Numbered from the stretch's first letter, positions 36,018 through 44,792 are shown. The stretch: DNA of 64,000 bases from Anaerobacillus sp. CMMVII (GCF_025377685.1 NZ_JACEHK010000001.1:1-64000), one strand, 5' to 3'. Made by a program: numbers and translations. The notes: generated by a model from the sequence alone, not told the origin.

Positions 36018-37463
36018 ATGCGAGTCTTAAATAAAAAGTCACTCTTGTTGGCCTTGGTTTCTATGTTAGTTATGTTTGCTCTAGTGGCATGTAATAGCTC
36101 TAAAGCAGAAGAAAGCATGCCTATGGATACTGGCTTAGATCCAAATGAATACTTAAACACAGCGTTTAAAGATAAATTCCCATTACAGTGGGAAAGTTAT
36201 ATGAAAAATATGGTGAATGAAAAGGAAGTCATCTCAAAGAGTGACCCTTCGCTAGAACCATATCAACCTGCCTTATGGAGTGGTTACGGTTTTTCTCTTG
36301 AGTATAATTTAACAAGAGGCCATACGTATGCCTTAGAAGATCAAATCAATATTAAACGTGTAAATGATAAAACTACGGGTTCATGTTTAACGTGTAAAGC
36401 TACAGTCGTCCCATTATTGTTAAGCGAAGCTGAATTTGGTGAAGGATATTGGGGTGCAAACTTTAATGAAGAAATTTTACCTCGTGTTAAAGAATTAGGT
36501 TTAGGTGGAGAAATGGCTGATTTAGGAGAATGGGGTCACCTTTCCATTGGTTGTTCTGATTGCCATGATCCGGTAACTATGGATTTACGTGTGACACGCC
36601 CATCGTTCACTAGAGCAATGGAACGTAGAGGTGTAGATTTAACGAAAGCAACACATAATGAAATGAGATCGTATGTATGTGGACAATGTCACGTTGAGTA
36701 CTACTTTAAGACAGAAAACAAGGAAGTTACCTTCCCTTGGGATAAAGGTTTAAGAGTTGAGAATATTTATGAATACTTTGAAACGATAGCAAAGGATGAG
36801 GACTTTAATTATGACTGGATCCATAATATTTCAGGAACTCCATCTTTAAAAGCCCAACATCCTGAGTTTGAATTATCAAGTTACGGACCTCACGGAAATG
36901 CAGGGGTAACGTGTTCAGATTGTCATATGCCTTACCAGAGAGTTGATGGTAAAAAGAAAATTTCTTCACACCGTTGGGGTTCACCATTAAAAACAGTTGA
37001 AGAATCATGTCGAAGCTGTCATGCTGACAAATCAGTTACGTACTTAAAAGACCGTGTTGAAGATATCCAAGACCGACACAAAGAAGCTCTATTAGATGCT
37101 CAAGAGTTAAATACGATTTCACACTATTATGTAAACCGAATGATTACAGCTGGTGTTTCTGAAGCGAAGATTAAAGAAGCGCAAGATCATGTTCGAAAAG
37201 CGCAATGGTACTGGGACTTCATCGCAGCAGAGAACTCGTATGGGTTCCATAATCCAGACGGATCAATTGATGCTTTTAGGGTTTCTTCAATTGAATCACA
37301 GGCAGCGATTTTAATAGCTACTGAAGAGCTTGTTAAATTAGGCCATAATATTGAAGAACTAAAACAACAAATCGAAACAACAATGCAGAACATTGTTAAT
37401 GAAGACGATCCATTCAAAAAGCATACACATGCGACTAATGAATGGTTCCCACCACAAAACTAA
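36018..37463 (+). CDS. nrfA: Ammonia-forming cytochrome c nitrite reductase NrfA, copy 2
   Basis: A 481-residue paralogue of NrfA1. The active-site heme motif is CLTCK (123-127), followed by CSDCH, CGQCH, CSDCH and CRSCH. Arg100, the CHVEYY tyrosines and the histidine in KAQHPEFE are kept. The signal ends LVAC with Cys25, again a predicted lipoprotein. ATG 36018 is chosen because AAAGGG lies 9 bases upstream, parallel to copy 1. Identity with copy 1 is high in the heme-4/5 region and lower around residues 120-170. A terminator follows. Confidence 0.95.
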   Translation: MRVLNKKSLLLALVSMLVMFALVACNSSKAEESMPMDTGLDPNEYLNTAFKDKFPLQWESYMKNMVNEKEVISKSDPSLEPYQPALWSGYGFSLEYNLTRGHTYALEDQINIKRVNDKTTGSCLTCKATVVPLLLSEAEFGEGYWGANFNEEILPRVKELGLGGEMADLGEWGHLSIGCSDCHDPVTMDLRVTRPSFTRAMERRGVDLTKATHNEMRSYVCGQCHVEYYFKTENKEVTFPWDKGLRVENIYEYFETIAKDEDFNYDWIHNISGTPSLKAQHPEFELSSYGPHGNAGVTCSDCHMPYQRVDGKKKISSHRWGSPLKTVEESCRSCHADKSVTYLKDRVEDIQDRHKEALLDAQELNTISHYYVNRMITAGVSEAKIKEAQDHVRKAQWYWDFIAAENSYGFHNPDGSIDAFRVSSIESQAAILIATEELVKLGHNIEELKQQIETTMQNIVNEDDPFKKHTHATNEWFPPQN

Positions 37464-37474
37464 ATTGTGAAGAA

Positions 37475-37503
37475 GCGCCGTACACATTTTGTACGGCGTT
37501 TTT
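37475..37503 (+). terminator. Terminator after nrfA2
   Basis: A 10-bp stem GCGCCGTACA/TGTACGGCGT (37475-37484 with 37490-37499) and T run. Confidence 0.9.
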
Positions 37504-37670
37504 GTGTGTAAATGTGTAATGTTGTGGTGTTGTGTTAGTGCATACTAAACTCAATAGTATCAATGTTTTTATGGGGACGTTGAAGTGTCTCTAGTGAAAT
37601 TGTCGTTGAGTTTACCTACCTGTAATCCCACATTGTCACATAAATCATTCACAGTTATTTCACCCTAAAC

Positions 37671-37686
37671 TGTGATTTAAATCACA
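37671..37686. promoter_or_regulatory. FNR-type box upstream of the ccm operon
   Basis: TGTGATTTAAATCACA is a perfect, fully symmetric site. A -10-like TAAAGT at 37708-37713 lies at the class II distance from its centre (37678.5), with predicted start near 37720. Confidence 0.75.
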
Positions 37687-37757
37687 GTTTGAAAACCCCT
37701 TAAATATTAAAGTTTAAGTAGGATTTACAGAGATAAATCAAAAGGGGAGAAACATAT

Positions 37758-38741
37758 ATGAAAAAACTAGTTAGAGGCTTTGTATTGTTAGTAGCTGTCC
37801 TCTTATTACAACTAACGATCTTGCCACCAAATGAAGCATTATCAGACAACCAAGATATGTCATTGACACAGTTAAATATTAAAGTAATGCCTGAATTTAT
37901 TAATCCAGAAGGGTGGGATTATAACATTCCTTCACTTTTAGTAGGGTATCACGGTACATTCGTTAACAACTCTGACTTGCCGTTTACTGGAGAAATAAAA
38001 TTTAGTGCACCTACTCACCTTGAGAGTTTCACTCCAGGATTTGTAGCGAAATTTGAGAATTATGAGGATACAAATCCGGTTGAGGAAGATTATACAGTAA
38101 ATTTAGAAGAAGGCTACTTTTCTTGGATACCTCAAAATCCAATTGCTCCTGGTGAAGAATACTATTTCGTCGTTGAATACTTTGTTGCTGCGATAGAAGG
38201 TGTTGTAGATCGAAGCTTCACATTCGAATATGCTGCTGACTTTGATGTTGAAAATATGAGTATTGATGTTTATGCACCTTATAGAGTAGAAAATTTTAAA
38301 ATTGATAAGGAAGCTGACCTAAACTCAATGACTTTCGGTTTAGAATTTCATATGTACGAATATACAGATGTAAAACAAGGGGAAGTTTACGATCTGACAG
38401 TTTCATATACAAAAGACAATATCGTTACGACAATGGAAGCCTTGAACGACTTCAGTGCTCCGGATGATGATGCACATGCAGGTATGTTCCAACCAGCACC
38501 AACACAAAATAGTGGCTTCCTTAGCACTGAAAATGTAATCATGTTGATTTTAATCCTGGTCTTTGTTGGTGCTTTTGTTTTTCTTATTCTTCGTAAAAAG
38601 AAAGATACACCAAAAGAAGTAATCAAAACACCGAAGAAAATTGTTAATAAAGAAGAAGAGATAAAGAGACTACGTAAAATGTTAGCTGACGGTGCAATTG
38701 ATGAAAAGATGTACAAAGAAAAGCGTGCTAAGTTAGGTTAA
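37758..38741 (+). CDS. Unrecognised extracytoplasmic membrane protein heading the ccm operon
   Basis: A 327-residue protein I cannot assign to a named family. It has a signal peptide (about 1-28), an extracytoplasmic domain of about 225 residues rich in aromatic and acidic residues and beta-like in character, a transmembrane helix (about 259-278), a Lys-rich stretch, and a cytoplasmic end EIKRLRKMLADGAIDEKMY that resembles the short SHOCT-type helical hairpin. There are no cysteines, so it is not a heme c protein. ATG 37758 follows GGGGAG. ccmE starts 19 bases downstream and the FNR box is just upstream, so a role in heme delivery or Ccm assembly is inferred. Confidence 0.75.
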   Translation: MKKLVRGFVLLVAVLLLQLTILPPNEALSDNQDMSLTQLNIKVMPEFINPEGWDYNIPSLLVGYHGTFVNNSDLPFTGEIKFSAPTHLESFTPGFVAKFENYEDTNPVEEDYTVNLEEGYFSWIPQNPIAPGEEYYFVVEYFVAAIEGVVDRSFTFEYAADFDVENMSIDVYAPYRVENFKIDKEADLNSMTFGLEFHMYEYTDVKQGEVYDLTVSYTKDNIVTTMEALNDFSAPDDDAHAGMFQPAPTQNSGFLSTENVIMLILILVFVGAFVFLILRKKKDTPKEVIKTPKKIVNKEEEIKRLRKMLADGAIDEKMYKEKRAKLG

Positions 38742-38760
38742 TTGAGGAGGGGGAACTCAA

Positions 38761-39201
38761 ATGAAAAAGAATACAAAGGTTTTACTTGGAGGAAGTACGG
38801 TCATCTTATCAATATTAATTTTATTAATTGCTGCAACACCAGGAGCAAGTGGAACTGAAATTCCACTTCAAGAGGTTTTAGCAAATCCTGAAAAGTACGA
38901 AGAACGTTATGTGACAACTGAAGGATTTTTAGTTGCAGAATCAATTGATTGGCGTGCTGATGAAATTGAATTACGTTTTGATATTGTTGATAGCGAAGGA
39001 AATGTGTTATCTGTTTTCCACCATGGTGTAAGACCAGATAACTTTTCTGAGGGAGTTATCACTATTTTAGAAGGCTATATCGTACCTGGAGAACCATTCA
39101 ACGCGGAACGTGTAAAAACGAAGTGTCCATCAAAGTATGAAGGTGAAGATCCAAACAATTATGATCCAGAGTTTCATAAAGAGTTATTAAATGATAATTA
39201 A
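38761..39201 (+). CDS. ccmE: Heme chaperone CcmE, CxxxY variant
   Basis: CcmE carries heme covalently from CcmC to CcmF in System I cytochrome c maturation. The 146-residue protein has an N-terminal membrane anchor (about 7-27) and an OB-fold outside. The heme-attachment site of the classical protein is HxxxY; here it is Cys122-Pro-Ser-Lys-Tyr126, the CxxxY variant known from archaea and some bacteria such as Desulfovibrio. The C-terminal tail is acidic. ATG 38761 follows GAGGAGGGG. ccmF is 36 bases downstream. Confidence 0.9.
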   Translation: MKKNTKVLLGGSTVILSILILLIAATPGASGTEIPLQEVLANPEKYEERYVTTEGFLVAESIDWRADEIELRFDIVDSEGNVLSVFHHGVRPDNFSEGVITILEGYIVPGEPFNAERVKTKCPSKYEGEDPNNYDPEFHKELLNDN

Positions 39202-39237
39202 GTCTATTGAAATTGAACCCAAAGAAGGTGGCGCATC

Positions 39238-41217
39238 ATGCATTTGATAGGAAATATATCAATTTATTTAGCACTCGCTTTATCAATTTATGCTTTTGTA
39301 ATTTTTATTTTAGGCATATATAAACAAGATCAAAGATATGTAGATAGCGGAAAGGCTGCAAGTTTAGCAGTATTTATTCTAGCATCAATTTCAATGTTAG
39401 TCCTTTTTACAGCATTAGGTACAAGTCAGTTCCAATTTGAATACGTTGCTTCTTACACAAGTTCTGATTTACCTATTCTTTATAAATTAGCTGCTCTTTG
39501 GGCCGGTAATGCCGGTTCACTACTTCTGTGGACATTCTTTTTAACGATGTATACGGCAATGGTTGTTTACTCAAGAAAAATGAAAAACAATCCAATGACA
39601 CCATATATTGCAGCAATCATGCTTGCAAATACAATTTTCTTCTATTTAATCTTAGGGTTTGTCGCAAAGCCATTTATTCTTTTAGATGTAGTACCGATGG
39701 AAGGCCGTGGATTAAATCCAATGCTTCAAGATCCTGGGATGCTATTACACCCAGTTACATTATATCTAGGATATGTTGGTTTAGCAGTTCCATTTGCATT
39801 TGCTATAGCGGCATTAATTATCAAGAGCGTTGATGCATTCTGGCTTCGTATGACTCGTCGTTGGACGATTATCGCTTGGGTGTTCCTAACATTAGGAAAC
39901 GTTATTGGTGGATATTGGGCATACATGGAGCTAGGTTGGGGTGGTTACTGGGCATGGGATCCTGTTGAAAACGCCTCATTTATGCCATGGCTAACAGTAA
40001 CAGCTTATCTTCACTCAGTTATGATCCAGGAACGTAAAAACATGTTGAAGATTTGGAATATCTCTTTAATTATTCTTTCATACGCTTTAACCTTATTTGG
40101 AACTTTCCTTGTACGAAGTGGGGTACTGACTTCAGTTCATGCTTTCGGAGACTCTAACTTAGGTGCATACTTCTTAATCTTTATGGCATTAGCAGTTATT
40201 TTCTCATTATACGTTTTAATGAGTCGCTACCACTTATTAAAGAAAGACAGTGGCCAATTTGAGTCATTATTATCGAAGGAAAGTAGCTTTTTAATTAATA
40301 ATTTAATCTTAGTTGGTGGTACATTTGCAGTGTTTTGGGGAACAATCTTCCCACTAGTTTCTGAGGCTGTAAGAGGTACGAAGGTAACAGTAGGGATACC
40401 ATTCTTTAATACAGTTATGTCACCAATTTTATTAGCATTAATATTTGTAATGGCGGTTTGCCCGTTAATTGCGTGGCAACGATCGACAGTGAAAAATCTA
40501 AGAGATAATTTCTTAATACCTGCCATCATCAGCTTAGTCATTATTGGTTTGCTAGCTGGCTTAGGAATGAGAGCAGCATATCCAATTATCGCTTATGGAA
40601 TTATTTCATTCATGATTTTAACTCATATTGTAGAATTTTACCGCGGTGTGAAGGCGAGAAGAAAAGTAACCAAAGAGGCTTATCCAATTGCACTTTACTG
40701 GTTAATGGTAAAAAATCGTCGCCGTTATGGTGGTTATATTGTTCACTTCGGGATCGCCCTAATGGCAATTGGTATTGTCGGATCAAACTTTGATGTTGAA
40801 ACGATGAAAACAGTACAAAAGGGCGAGAAGATTGAAATTGCGGACTACGTACTAACGTATGAATATCTTGCACAACGAACTGAAGGAATTAATGATATCG
40901 TCTTTGCTAATATCCATGTATCCAAGAATGGTAAGGATATGGGATACGTACAGCCAGAAAGGATTTTCTATGGTAGCTGGGAAGAACCTTCTACTGAAGT
41001 GGCGGTACTTGGTAATTTAAGTGAAGATTTATACGTAGTATTAAGTGCTTGGGAACGTGATGAGCGTGCGACATTTGTAGTTAAAGTAAATCCGCTAGTT
41101 AAATGGGTTTGGATTGGAAGCTTCGTCCTTGTAATTGGCTCAGTATTTGCAGTTTGGAATGGCAAATTTGGACATATCACGCCACGTTACACTGGACCAC
41201 AAAGGAAGGTGTCTTAA
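39238..41217 (+). CDS. ccmF: Cytochrome c heme lyase subunit CcmF
   Basis: CcmF takes heme from CcmE and attaches it to apocytochrome. The 659-residue protein has many transmembrane helices and the WWD motif WGGYWAWDPVENASFMPW (about 234-251). Candidate heme-ligand histidines are His171 (LLHPVTLYLGYVG) and one in TAYLHSVMIQERK. A large outer loop follows the last but one helix (about 520-620). Length and order are typical of CcmF rather than the shorter System II CcsA/ResC. ATG 39238 follows AAGGTGG. ccmH starts at the stop codon. Confidence 0.95.
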   Translation: MHLIGNISIYLALALSIYAFVIFILGIYKQDQRYVDSGKAASLAVFILASISMLVLFTALGTSQFQFEYVASYTSSDLPILYKLAALWAGNAGSLLLWTFFLTMYTAMVVYSRKMKNNPMTPYIAAIMLANTIFFYLILGFVAKPFILLDVVPMEGRGLNPMLQDPGMLLHPVTLYLGYVGLAVPFAFAIAALIIKSVDAFWLRMTRRWTIIAWVFLTLGNVIGGYWAYMELGWGGYWAWDPVENASFMPWLTVTAYLHSVMIQERKNMLKIWNISLIILSYALTLFGTFLVRSGVLTSVHAFGDSNLGAYFLIFMALAVIFSLYVLMSRYHLLKKDSGQFESLLSKESSFLINNLILVGGTFAVFWGTIFPLVSEAVRGTKVTVGIPFFNTVMSPILLALIFVMAVCPLIAWQRSTVKNLRDNFLIPAIISLVIIGLLAGLGMRAAYPIIAYGIISFMILTHIVEFYRGVKARRKVTKEAYPIALYWLMVKNRRRYGGYIVHFGIALMAIGIVGSNFDVETMKTVQKGEKIEIADYVLTYEYLAQRTEGINDIVFANIHVSKNGKDMGYVQPERIFYGSWEEPSTEVAVLGNLSEDLYVVLSAWERDERATFVVKVNPLVKWVWIGSFVLVIGSVFAVWNGKFGHITPRYTGPQRKVS

Positions 41218-41711
41218 GTGAAAAAAGTTATTGCTACTTTGACACTACTTTACTCATATCAGTGATCCCCGCATATGCCGGGGATCAATATGACTACAAG
41301 TCAGCGGAATTTAAAGAAGTTGCCTCGCAGTTTATGTGCATGTGTGGATGTGGTCAAGACCACTTCGAATGTAATATGCAAGGCTGTGGATTAAATGACT
41401 CATTTAAAGTTGAAATTAAAGAAATGATGGATGATGGTTTAACAAAAGATGAAATTAAGGATTATTATATCGGGATGTATGGTGAAGAAATCTTAACCGC
41501 ACCAGAAAAAAAAGGTTTTAGTCTTACAGCTTGGATTTTGCCGTTTGCAGTACTTGGAATTGCGGGTGTTGGAATTATCTTCGTCATTCGGAAATGGGTA
41601 GCAAGTAATAAAGAAGAGGTTTCACTTTTTGACGAACGTACAGAGGAAGAGCAACTAGAAGATGAAATAGTAAAGTCAATGATTGATGAAGAACGAAAAA
41701 AGTATTTCTAG
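41218..41711 (+). CDS. ccmH: CcmH-family protein with a five-cysteine cluster (one frameshift)
   Basis: CcmH acts with CcmF, holding the apocytochrome CxxCH thiols. The GTG at 41218 opens MKKVIATLTLL; one missing T near 41252 must be restored to give LLLISVIPAYAGDQYDY, a cleavable signal peptide. The usual LRCxxC motif is replaced by CMCGCGQDHFECNMQGC, five cysteines in 17 residues. A transmembrane helix (about 103-121) and a charged cytoplasmic tail follow. CcmH homologues with extra Cys occur in other Gram-positive lineages from memory. The cluster could bind metal or shuffle disulfides. Confidence 0.85.
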
Positions 41712-41724
41712 GATGTGAATGGTT

Positions 41725-42081
41725 ATGTCAATCGTGTTAGGTATACTACTAGTAGCATTCTGTCTTTATATCGTAGTCACTCCATTGTTGAGAAAGCACA
41801 ATACTCAACTAGCGGTAAAAATGACGGATGATACGGATGAAATTTCACTAAAAAGTATCTACGCCACTTTAAATGAGTTAGAAATGGACTTTCATATGAA
41901 GAAGCTCTCAGATGAAGATTACCAAAAGCTTAAAAATCAATATGAAGGTTATGCAGCCGAACTATTAGAGAAACAGAAGAAAAAAACTAGTAAGACATCT
42001 AATGATAGTCTTGTTAAGGATATCGAGGCGGAAATCGAAGAAGAATTAGCAAAGCTTAGAAAAGAGAGAGGGGAAAAGTAA
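41725..42081 (+). CDS. Small CcmI-like membrane protein A
   Basis: A 118-residue protein with one N-terminal helix (about 2-20) and a charged coiled-coil tail. The segment SIYATLNELEMDFHMKKLS followed by DEDYQKLKNQYEGYAAELL resembles the cytoplasmic region of CcmI (LRALRELEFDYxxGKLSxEDY). CcmI normally delivers apocytochrome to the heme lyase through a large outer domain, which is missing here. I use ATG 41725 because AGGATG lies 9 bases upstream; ATG 41719 is possible. The next gene starts one base after the stop. Confidence 0.75.
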   Translation: MSIVLGILLVAFCLYIVVTPLLRKHNTQLAVKMTDDTDEISLKSIYATLNELEMDFHMKKLSDEDYQKLKNQYEGYAAELLEKQKKKTSKTSNDSLVKDIEAEIEEELAKLRKERGEK

Positions 42082-42082
42082 C

Positions 42083-42478
42083 ATGGTTGGACTAATTTTA
42101 GCTTCAGCTATTACAAGGTCTACCCCGTCTTTCCATAACCCTGGTCATCTACGAATGTGGTATTCTTCACCGCTAAGAAGCTTTGATCCACACTTGGTTA
42201 CTGCTATTTTAGTCTTAATTCTAGTTGCAGGTGTTGGTTGGTTTGTCTATTTTCAATTGAAGCACCGTGCTTCAGAAGAAAAGGTAGAAGCTAATCCAGA
42301 AGAAAAAGTATTTCAAGAATTAGTTGTAAAACAAAAAGTAATCTTAAATAAGTTATTGGAACTAGAAGAGATGCATAAAGCTGGGGATATAGCTGATCAA
42401 GAATTTGAAAAAAAAGCATCTCTTTATCGTGAACATCTCGTAAAGGTAAAAGTGGAATTACAAAGGTTCATGGACTAA
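42083..42478 (+). CDS. Small CcmI-like membrane protein B
   Basis: A 131-residue protein with one transmembrane helix (about 38-57) and a helical tail with LNKLLELEEMHKAGDIADQE, again like the CcmI/SHOCT-type helical hairpin. The first 37 residues (SAITRSTPSFHNPGHLRMWY) look unlike a normal signal or domain. Since frameshifts are common in this window, that part may be mis-framed. AGGGG precedes ATG 42083. Position between CcmI-like A and ccmA suggests a Ccm role. No firm function. Confidence 0.7.
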   Translation: MVGLILASAITRSTPSFHNPGHLRMWYSSPLRSFDPHLVTAILVLILVAGVGWFVYFQLKHRASEEKVEANPEEKVFQELVVKQKVILNKLLELEEMHKAGDIADQEFEKKASLYREHLVKVKVELQRFMD

Positions 42479-42490
42479 AGGAGAGGGCCT

Positions 42491-43193
42491 ATGATAGAGA
42501 CAAAAGGACTCATAAAAACGATCGGCGATAAGATGATCCTTCGCGGAAATCAACCTTTCTATAAAAAAGGGTGAATCTGTGGCAATATTAGGACCTAATG
42601 GTGCTGGAAAAAGCACAATCCTTAAAATTATCGCCGGTCTTATAAAAGCAACAGATGGGGAGATAAAAATAGATGGTATGGACTTTAAAAAAGATTCATA
42701 CGAAATGAAACAAAAGATTGGTTTTTTAGCTCATAACAGTTTTCTATATGATCATTTAACACCATTAGAAAATTTAAAATTCTTTGGGAAGCTGTATGGT
42801 GTCAAAGATGTGGAAACGAAAGCGAAACAACTCGTTGATGAAGTTGGCTTAGGTTTCTTTATCCATGACCCAATCCGCTCCTTCTCAAGAGGTATGTTAC
42901 AAAGAATTGCTATCGCTAGAGCGATTATTCATGATCCGGAAATACTACTCTTTGATGAGCCGCATACCGGGTTGGACCAACAAGCTATCAAAATTCTTAA
43001 CCAAGTAATTCTAAAGATGAAAGCAAACGGGTCAACTGTCATTATGGTTACTCATGATTTTCAACAAGCGGTCGAAACGTGTGATCGAGTGCTTATTTTT
43101 AGAAATGGAAAACTCGTAGAAGACATTAGCAATGTTGCTAAAGACCTTGAGTTTGTGAAGGAAAGATATGCAGAACAGGTGGCAAGCCGATGA
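42491..43193 (+). CDS. ccmA: Heme exporter ATPase CcmA (one frameshift)
   Basis: CcmA is the ATPase of the CcmABCD complex that releases holo-CcmE from CcmC. ATG 42491 follows AAAGGAGAGGG. Near 42543 an extra G breaks the frame; removing it gives LREINLSIKKGESVAILG. Walker A is GPNGAGKST, the signature is FSRGMLQRIAIARA (Ser-Arg-Gly in place of Ser-Gly-Gly, common in CcmA), and Walker B is ILLFDEPHTGLD. It overlaps ccmB by four bases (ATGA). The shift is likely a sequence error. Confidence 0.9.
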
Positions 43194-43873
43194 ACAATTT
43201 ATTCAAAGCAGCCTTTATCATAGCCGGGAAGGATCTCTATTCAGAGTGGAAGACAAGACAAGTCGTTACTACAATGTTGATATTTTCAGGGTTAGTCATT
43301 GTTACCTTTTCATTTGCTTTTGATCCATCTAATAATGCTGTTAAAGCGATTATTCCAGGTTTGATTTGGGTCATTACAATATTCTCAGCCATTTTAGGAT
43401 TAAACCGTTCTTTCCAATCAGAAACTAAGAATGACAATCTATATGGGATGATTGTTTCGCCAACGGACCCATCAAGTATCTATTTAGGAAAAGTAATTGC
43501 TAATTTTGTCTTAGTATTAATTGTTCAACTCATATCGATACCGGTTTTATTTCTTCTATTCGACTTTCGATTTTTAGGTCATCTGCCGTTATTTCTAGGT
43601 GTTGTTCTTCTAGGTACGTTTGGCTTTATTAGTGTCGGGACGTTTTTAGCAGGCTTAGCAGCAAACTCGAGAAGTAGTGAGATGCTCTTACCAATTTTGT
43701 TATTCCCGCTTGTCAGCCCTATCATTATTGCAGCAGTTCAGGCAACGAGAATTCTTTTAGTAGATTTAGAGCAAATTGCAAGCGCAATTTCTTGGATGCA
43801 GCTAATGGGTGCTTACAACTTAATCTTTTTTGTCTTATGTTTCATCCTTTTTGAATATGTACTGGAGGTGTAA
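43190..43873 (+). CDS. ccmB: Heme exporter membrane protein CcmB
   Basis: A 227-residue protein with six predicted helices, the membrane partner of CcmA. The N-terminus AAFIIAGKDLYSEWKTRQVV and LGLNRSFQSETKNDNLYGMI fit the CcmB family. The start overlaps the ccmA stop, and ccmC starts three bases after the stop, so ccmABC are tightly coupled. Confidence 0.92.
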   Translation: MNNLFKAAFIIAGKDLYSEWKTRQVVTTMLIFSGLVIVTFSFAFDPSNNAVKAIIPGLIWVITIFSAILGLNRSFQSETKNDNLYGMIVSPTDPSSIYLGKVIANFVLVLIVQLISIPVLFLLFDFRFLGHLPLFLGVVLLGTFGFISVGTFLAGLAANSRSSEMLLPILLFPLVSPIIIAAVQATRILLVDLEQIASAISWMQLMGAYNLIFFVLCFILFEYVLEV

Positions 43874-43876
43874 TAA

Positions 43877-44614
43877 ATGAAGCTTATTAACGATGATTTA
43901 ACGGCTATACCAGAAGAAACAATGCTTCATAGAGTTTTAATGTATCTTAGTATCCCAATGGTGCTAGTAGCCCTCTATTTAGCATTTATTTATACACCTA
44001 TTGAGGTAAAAATGGGAGTTGTTCAAAAAATCTTCTATTTCCACGTTGCCTCTGCTTGGGTTGCATTCTTTGCATTCTTTATTGTTGCAGTGTTTAGTAT
44101 TATGTACCTTGTGAAAAGGAAGCGTATTTATGACATTATTGCTGGTGTATCAGCAGAAATTGGTGTTGTTTATACTGCAATTGTATTAACGACTGGACCA
44201 ATTTGGGGTCGTTCTGCCTGGAATACTTGGTGGTCTTGGGAGCCAAGACTTACAACAACTTTAATCCTATTTTTCATGTACATCGCCTACATTATGATCC
44301 GTCATATGGACGGACCTTGGGAAAAGAAAGCACGTCTTGGGTCAGTATTTGGAATTATTTCTTTTATAAATGTGCCAATAGTCTTCATGTCAATTCGTTG
44401 GTGGAATTCGAAGCTTCACCCAGTTGTATTGGGAGAGGGAGCAAGTGAATCAGGTGGTGGTCTAGAGCCATCAATGTTATTTGCTTTAATCTTTACCGTG
44501 TTTACGATGACTGTATTATACTTTGTCTTTTTACAAAAAGGTGTTTATATTGAAAGATTAAAAATTCAAGCTGAACGTTTAAAAGAAAAATTTCAAGAAA
44601 AATTAGCTGGATAG
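43877..44614 (+). CDS. ccmC: Heme-handling protein CcmC
   Basis: CcmC loads heme on CcmE at the outer membrane face. The 245-residue protein has six helices and the WWD motif GPIWGRSAWNTWWSWEPRL (107-125). Heme-ligand candidates are His56 (IFYFHVASAW) and a second His near 189 (NSKLHPVVLGEG). ATG 43877 follows GGAGGTG. The short ccmD follows after 13 bases, as is usual. Confidence 0.94.
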   Translation: MKLINDDLTAIPEETMLHRVLMYLSIPMVLVALYLAFIYTPIEVKMGVVQKIFYFHVASAWVAFFAFFIVAVFSIMYLVKRKRIYDIIAGVSAEIGVVYTAIVLTTGPIWGRSAWNTWWSWEPRLTTTLILFFMYIAYIMIRHMDGPWEKKARLGSVFGIISFINVPIVFMSIRWWNSKLHPVVLGEGASESGGGLEPSMLFALIFTVFTMTVLYFVFLQKGVYIERLKIQAERLKEKFQEKLAG

Positions 44615-44627
44615 GGAGGAATAAATA

Positions 44628-44756
44628 ATGACTTATTTATGGGCCGCATACTCAATCATATTCTTAATGATCGCTAGTTACTTGTTTGTGTTAGGAAAAC
44701 GTCAAAAGGCAATCGCTAAACAACTGCAATTCTTACAAGAATTAGATAAACAGTAA
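44628..44756 (+). CDS. ccmD: CcmD, small membrane subunit of the CcmABCD complex
   Basis: A 42-residue protein opening MTYLWAAYSIIFLMIASYLF, with one transmembrane helix and a basic, Gln-rich cytoplasmic tail. Size, topology and position right after ccmC fit CcmD, which helps release heme-loaded CcmE. GGGAGGA precedes ATG 44628. It is below the usual gene-finder length cut-off. Confidence 0.85.
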   Translation: MTYLWAAYSIIFLMIASYLFVLGKRQKAIAKQLQFLQELDKQ

Positions 44757-44792
44757 TGTATAATACCCGTATTTTTACAGGGGGAGTTATGA

